From JANOXC01 sp031418215 (lineage in GTDB: Bacteria > Bacteroidota > Bacteroidia > AKYH767-A > OLB10): a DNA stretch of 11,440 nucleotides. Position 1 is the first letter of the stretch. Each line of letters opens with the position of its first letter. This document shows positions 7,544 to 11,440 of this stretch, in pieces. The notes below the pieces were generated by a model, which worked only from the letters and a program-made list of their open reading frames with translations, had not been told where the DNA came from and searched no databases. The position numbers and the translations under genes are program-made. The stretch covers positions 1 to 11,440 of the forward strand of contig JANOXC010000080.1 of assembly GCA_031418215.1 (NCBI GenBank). Reading direction: 5' to 3'.

Positions 7544-8987
7544 GAATTCAATGAAGAATATCAAACTACTTATTTTCCTGCTTATAGTCATGGCTAGCCT
7601 GCAAAATGCACTTGCCCAAGGTATTGATAAACCTCGCTACCAAATTGAAACACATCGAGCCGGTAACTTCTTGGGAACGTTTAATATTGAATTATTCCCT
7701 TTGATCGCACCAATGGCCGTTCATTATTTTGACAGTCTCGCAGGCATTCAGTTTTTTGATAGTACAGCATTTCACCGAGTTGTTCCGGGATTTGTAATTC
7801 AGGGTGGTGATCCTAATTCAATTCACGGGCCAATTAGTACCTGGGGTAATGGTCAGCCCTGGCAGCCCAATGTGAATGCCGAGTTTAGTGCAGTTCGTCA
7901 TGTGAGAGGAATAATTGGAGCTGCAAGAGATACCGCAATCAATAGTGCTAATTCTCAGTTTTACATATGCGTAGCCAATGCATTATTTTTAGATGGACAA
8001 TATACTGTTTATGGAAAGGTTACTCAGGGTATGGACATTGTTGACACCATCGTTAATTCACCACGAGACCTAAGTAATGATGTTCCGCTTCAAAAAATCG
8101 AAATGTTTGTGACCTTCATTGGTGTGAATGATACTGTTCCTGATATTCCGCAATTGATTTTTCCGGCAAATAATGCGCAAGGTATTATAAATGGTAAAAC
8201 ATTTCAGTGGAGTAATGTTGATGGAGCTGTATTATACACAATAGAAATTAGCCTTGATAGTTTGTTTTCCAATTTTATTTTTCAAGGAGACGTTGGGTTG
8301 AATAGTAAGATAGTTTCATTGTTGAGTAGCGGAACTAATTATTATTGGAGAGTTAAATCAAACAATGGTGGACATGAGAGCATTTATTCTACTGTATATT
8401 TCTTTACTACTGCTTATGCAACGCAATTAATATCTCCAACAAATACTTCAGTAAATGTTCCTGTCAATCCTGTGATGCAATGGACTGCTCTTCCCAATGT
8501 CAATTCATACCGTTTGCAAATAGCGACTACCGATTCTTTTTCAACATCTTCATTGATTATCAATCAGGGAGGGATAACATCAACTTCCCGACAGGTAAAT
8601 TTATTGCCCAATACTCAATATTACTGGCGTGTTAATTTTATCAGTAGTGGAGGGCAGGGATTTTATTCATCAACGTTTTCATTTACTACATGGACAACTG
8701 TAAGTATAATTGAAAATGGTAATGTTGATGACGGAGTTTTTGTTAGTCGTATTTTTCCCAACCCATCGCATGAACTATTAACAATTGCTATTTCAGTATC
8801 CTATCCGGTAATTGCAGAAATATCTTTAAAAAATATTGCAGGGCAGCAAGTGTTCTTTAGTAGCCAAAAACTGGATTCAAAATCGAATAGTATGCAGATT
8901 GATGTTTCATCATTAAAAGCAGGAAGCTATTTCCTGAGTTTGAAAACTCCATATGGAGAGTCGATGCATAAGATACAAGTTGAATAA
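7542..8987 (+). CDS. Exported cyclophilin-type peptidyl-prolyl isomerase with Fn3-like modules and T9SS type A sorting domain
   Basis: This 481-residue protein has four parts. Residues 1-26 are a signal peptide (LLIFLLIVMASLQNALA/Q). Residues ~32-195 are a cyclophilin domain that isomerises Xaa-Pro bonds: FHRVVPGFVIQGGD carries the catalytic Arg79 with Phe84 and Gln87, and NSQFYI and FLDGQYTVYGKV follow. Phe149 sits where human cyclophilin A has its cyclosporin-contacting Trp, as in many bacterial forms. Residues ~200-290 and ~294-383 are two Fn3-like modules, each ending in a YYWRV...FTT pattern. Residues ~400-481 match the T9SS type A C-terminal domain (IFPNPS, then SLKAGSYFLSL). The protein should cross the inner membrane by Sec and the outer membrane by T9SS, so it probably works at the cell surface or outside. 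An ATG nine bases further on (7551) is an equally possible start. No -33/-7 promoter with good spacing is visible. Confidence 0.93.
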   Translation: MNSMKNIKLLIFLLIVMASLQNALAQGIDKPRYQIETHRAGNFLGTFNIELFPLIAPMAVHYFDSLAGIQFFDSTAFHRVVPGFVIQGGDPNSIHGPISTWGNGQPWQPNVNAEFSAVRHVRGIIGAARDTAINSANSQFYICVANALFLDGQYTVYGKVTQGMDIVDTIVNSPRDLSNDVPLQKIEMFVTFIGVNDTVPDIPQLIFPANNAQGIINGKTFQWSNVDGAVLYTIEISLDSLFSNFIFQGDVGLNSKIVSLLSSGTNYYWRVKSNNGGHESIYSTVYFFTTAYATQLISPTNTSVNVPVNPVMQWTALPNVNSYRLQIATTDSFSTSSLIINQGGITSTSRQVNLLPNTQYYWRVNFISSGGQGFYSSTFSFTTWTTVSIIENGNVDDGVFVSRIFPNPSHELLTIAISVSYPVIAEISLKNIAGQQVFFSSQKLDSKSNSMQIDVSSLKAGSYFLSLKTPYGESMHKIQVE

Positions 8988-8991
8988 AATT

Positions 8992-9019
8992 AGCAGGAAT
9001 AAATCCTTTGCTGCTTTTT
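8992..9019 (+). terminator. Probable terminator of the cyclophilin gene
   Basis: AGCAG (8992-8996) pairs with CTGCT (9011-9015), with a weak inner GA/TC pairing, and TTTTT (9015-9019) follows. It begins 5 bp after the cyclophilin stop codon. The stem is short, so its strength is uncertain. Confidence 0.5.
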
Positions 9020-9022
9020 AAT

Positions 9023-9058
9023 AAAAAACAGCTGGCAGAATTCATACTACCAGCTGTT
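9023..9058 (-). terminator. Intrinsic terminator of the large Fn3/CHU_C gene
   Basis: AACAGCTGG (9027-9035) and CCAGCTGTT (9050-9058) are perfect 9-bp inverted arms around a 14-base loop. Read on the minus strand the hairpin is followed by TTTTTT (complement of 9023-9028). It begins 19 bp behind the minus-strand stop codon at 9077, so it fits that gene. The plus-strand side has no T-tract. Confidence 0.8.
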
Positions 9059-9076
9059 AATATTTCGAATGAATCC

Positions 9077-11440
9077 CTATCGCAACAAAGTAACTCTTCC
9101 TGATTTAGTCAATTGCTCGCCATTGGTTCCAAATAAACGAACAGAGTATAAATATATGCCTTCCGGTGCGGAATTTCCGGAGATTTTTCCGTTCCATCCC
9201 TCAATAGGGTTTTCGGTTTCATATACTTTCTCTCCCCAACGAGTAAACACGAGAAATTGATAGTTTTTCGCATTCGTATAAATAAATTCAGGTTTGAATA
9301 GCGGATTCAAACCTTCAGGTGTAAAAGCATTAGGCACAAACAAGTGTGGCTCCTGTATCATGCAAAATTCATTGGAATAACTTGTGTCCGCGTAGCCATA
9401 TATATTTCCCGGGCCTTCAAAAGCGGCAATAACATAACAGAACTTGCCGGAAGTTTGATAGATTTCACCTACATTATCAAGATAATCTGTAATACCAAAC
9501 ATTGGCGAATAAATAGGAGTAGTTGTATTCCAGATGTCATCAACCTTTCTGAAAATAGCATAATTTTTCACCTGTCCAAGCCAATCTTCATAATCATTCC
9601 ATGTTAAATTATTGGTAAGATTATATTCCGGCCTTCCTGTTAAAAGGATTGTTCTTGCCAAATTACTAAAGAGTACATCATTGCCACAACTATCTACCGT
9701 TACTACGCGGTAGAAGTAACTGAATTCATCAGTTTGTGCGGTATTATCCAGATAATTGAAACGAGCCTGATGAGCGTAATTAACAATGCCAATAGTATAA
9801 AACGGACCAGTTTTATTGAAGGAACGTTGTATTTTAAATCTTGAAATATCAACGTTGTTTGCAGTATCAACCAATGCTTCAACAGTCACCCTTCTGTGAT
9901 CTATTACAGAAGCCTTGTTCAAGTAGCTGAATTTTGGAAGCGTTAATAACTCAGCAGTGTCACAGGAAGAATTCGATAAAGCTTCATAACCATCATTTCC
10001 AATTGCGTCAAAATAATAGCAATAGACCGATCCAGCAACTAGATTTGTATCACTGTAAATAGATGCAGTGGCATTGATGGTTCCTATATTGCTGAATGCA
10101 CCGCCATTTACAGAAGCATAAACATCATATTGCTTAATTCCTCCCGGCATATTTAAATAGGGCAGATCAAATTTCACATCAATTGCTCTTCTGCATATAT
10201 CCATCTGAGACCGGCTGTGCATGGTATGATGACCAACACCTCCTAAACTTTTATTACCACAAGAATCTTGGGCAACAACCCTGTACTCCTGAATACGCGA
10301 ATCTACTATCAGGTTCTGGGTAACATAGCTAAGTAATGGTGCTGCAACAGTTCCAATTGAATCCCATGAACCGAAATTGTTTTTCAGATATATTTTATAA
10401 AATACTACATCAGCATTGGTGCTGGCTGTCCAATTGATCGTGACGGTAGAATCGTTATTAGGGTTTACACTTACTGATTGCATAATTACCGGATTTGGAA
10501 CAATGATGTCTTTGAAGTAATCACCATCAACAGATGAAACAGAAGTACAATTTCCTGTTGCATCAAACTGTTCAATACGGTAATTTATATTGTCACCACA
10601 GATTGTAATATTTTCTGAGTAGTTGGTGCCGTTAAAGTTTGGTTCCAAAATATTCCAAATCCCAGCAGGGTACTCTTTAAATATAACGTAATTAGTGTTT
10701 ACTCCTGCATGAACAGGGTTCCAGTTTAATAAAGCTATGGTACTTTGTGAATTACCAACATTTAATAAAATACTGTTTACAATATTCGAATCTGGACTTG
10801 GTTCATTACCGGTGCAGCCTGAACGTGTAATTATATAATAACTATGTGAAACGGTATTACCTGAAACGCCTGCGTCAACATAGGAGCCGGAAGCCTGACT
10901 ATTGATGGTTGTAACAAGAGAATTGTTATCACGATAAATCTGATAACTGTTAAAATGTTGAAAGTTTGTAATATTTGTTGCAATCCAGGTTACCTCAATC
11001 GCACCTGTAGGTTGTTGAACTTTGACACATCGAACATCAGGAGCATCAACAATATTACCGATATAGGTAAAGGTATCAGCTGCAATAGAGGAGGTAGAAG
11101 TACAAAGCACAGGACTACTTCCATTATCAAGTTCGACCCTGTACTGATAAGGCACATTGCAAATAGAAATCGGATCAGAGAAAGTAGTGGAGGAAGTGGT
11201 ACCAACATTTGTCCAGTTACCGGCACCGGTCGGCGTTCTCATAATGCGATAAGTTGCCGCTGAAGAAGGTGGTAATGGCGTTGAAGGTACATTCCAAGTT
11301 AAGTCAGCAGAACCGAGAGGCTTTGCAACAGTGAGTAACATGGAAGCCACATTATTTGACGAAGGCACACTGTTTTCCAAACCTGTGCAACCTGATCGTG
11401 AGATGATGTAATAACTGTGAGAAGCAGTATTTCCACCGGC
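9077..11440 (-). CDS. Large Fn3-repeat surface protein with gliding-motility/T9SS type B C-terminal domain (5'-partial)
   Basis: The frame is open to the right edge of the window, so only the last 787 residues are visible. A TTG at 11380 is internal, not a start: the codons before it (SHSYYIISRSGCTG) continue a repeat found again further in. Numbering residues from that TTG, about seven Fn3-like modules of ~90-100 residues fill 1-678, each with a Y.I/Y.V strand and a YRV-type strand. The last 89 residues (9080-9346) form the CHU_C / gliding motility-associated domain: LFVPNAFTPEGLNPLFKPEF, VFTRWGEKVYE, GWNGK and APEGIYLYSV. This domain is a T9SS type B sorting signal, so the protein is probably exported to the cell surface or secreted. 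Relatives are often over 1500 residues and act as adhesins or have unknown function. No enzyme domain is seen in this part. The gene converges with the cyclophilin gene. Confidence 0.9.
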   Translation of the reverse strand, partial: AGGNTASHSYYIISRSGCTGLENSVPSSNNVASMLLTVAKPLGSADLTWNVPSTPLPPSSAATYRIMRTPTGAGNWTNVGTTSSTTFSDPISICNVPYQYRVELDNGSSPVLCTSTSSIAADTFTYIGNIVDAPDVRCVKVQQPTGAIEVTWIATNITNFQHFNSYQIYRDNNSLVTTINSQASGSYVDAGVSGNTVSHSYYIITRSGCTGNEPSPDSNIVNSILLNVGNSQSTIALLNWNPVHAGVNTNYVIFKEYPAGIWNILEPNFNGTNYSENITICGDNINYRIEQFDATGNCTSVSSVDGDYFKDIIVPNPVIMQSVSVNPNNDSTVTINWTASTNADVVFYKIYLKNNFGSWDSIGTVAAPLLSYVTQNLIVDSRIQEYRVVAQDSCGNKSLGGVGHHTMHSRSQMDICRRAIDVKFDLPYLNMPGGIKQYDVYASVNGGAFSNIGTINATASIYSDTNLVAGSVYCYYFDAIGNDGYEALSNSSCDTAELLTLPKFSYLNKASVIDHRRVTVEALVDTANNVDISRFKIQRSFNKTGPFYTIGIVNYAHQARFNYLDNTAQTDEFSYFYRVVTVDSCGNDVLFSNLARTILLTGRPEYNLTNNLTWNDYEDWLGQVKNYAIFRKVDDIWNTTTPIYSPMFGITDYLDNVGEIYQTSGKFCYVIAAFEGPGNIYGYADTSYSNEFCMIQEPHLFVPNAFTPEGLNPLFKPEFIYTNAKNYQFLVFTRWGEKVYETENPIEGWNGKISGNSAPEGIYLYSVRLFGTNGEQLTKSGRVTLLR
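9347..11440 (-). repeat. Alternating two-module Fn3 super-repeat (about 190 residues per unit)
   Basis: Within the large surface protein two module types alternate. One type has a single cysteine in a conserved S-C-x-[GN] turn after a YR/YY strand (SRSGCTG at the right edge, TRSGCTG at residues 186-191, QDSCGN at 371-376, VDSCGN at 562-567), with spacings of 191, 185 and 190 residues. The other has a cysteine pair (C74/C93, C261/C278, C454/C473, C648/C673), with first-cysteine spacings of 187, 193 and 194. The closest copies at DNA level are 10784-10864 and 11354-11437. The pattern points to old duplication of a module pair, with possible disulfides in the second type. Confidence 0.75.

Noticed and set aside
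8857..9045. 62-residue minus-strand frame over the cyclophilin gene end
   Set aside because: It runs through the T9SS domain coding sequence and the terminator hairpins in the opposite direction; no support as a gene.
10955..11263. 102-residue plus-strand frame inside the large surface protein gene
   Set aside because: It is opposite to a clear Fn3-module coding region, and its cysteine- and arginine-rich translation resembles nothing.
11378..11380. TTG at 11380 as the start codon of the large surface protein
   Set aside because: The frame continues to the window edge and the upstream codons encode a clear copy of a repeat found 191 residues further on, so the gene is cut by the edge.

Overview
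The window looks like ordinary chromosomal DNA from a member of the Bacteroidota, AT-rich and probably from one of the gliding or T9SS-bearing lineages (Cytophagia, Sphingobacteriia, Chitinophagia or Flavobacteriia); the exact class cannot be fixed from the sequence. The evidence is a short sigma-70 of the Bacteroidota primary type without region 1.1, a TonB-dependent receptor with an N-terminal carboxypeptidase-regulatory-like domain, two different type IX secretion (T9SS) sorting domains, a bacillithiol-pathway BshA, and AT-rich leaders without clear Shine-Dalgarno sequences.

Layout. 1-1347 (+): the 3' part of a GH3 glycosidase fused to a serine beta-lactamase-like hydrolase, cut by the left edge. 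1506-2642 (+): bshA. 2666-6251 (-): a probable three-gene operon, transcribed right to left, of a small exported carboxypeptidase-regulatory-like protein, a TonB-dependent outer-membrane receptor and an eIF1/SUI1-type translation factor. 6252-6532: a divergent intergenic region. 6533-7396 (+): the primary sigma factor rpoD, ending in a strong intrinsic terminator. 7542-8987 (+): an exported cyclophilin with two Fn3-like modules and a T9SS type A tail. 9077-11440 (-): the C-terminal 787 residues of a very large Fn3-repeat surface protein ending in a gliding-motility (CHU_C, T9SS type B) domain, cut by the right edge. Two back-to-back terminators lie between the last two genes.

How the parts relate. 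The GH3/serine hydrolase and BshA both belong to GlcNAc-related chemistry (cell-wall turnover and bacillithiol synthesis), but they are 158 bp apart and a functional link is only inference. The minus-strand operon joins envelope transport with a translation factor. The two T9SS cargo genes converge and share a terminator region. I found no mobile element, CRISPR array, RNA gene, frameshift or obviously foreign segment, and no convincing new multi-gene system. The most unusual items are the secreted cyclophilin-Fn3-T9SS architecture, the two-module super-repeat with patterned cysteines in the surface protein, and a perfect 12-bp palindrome inside the receptor operon.
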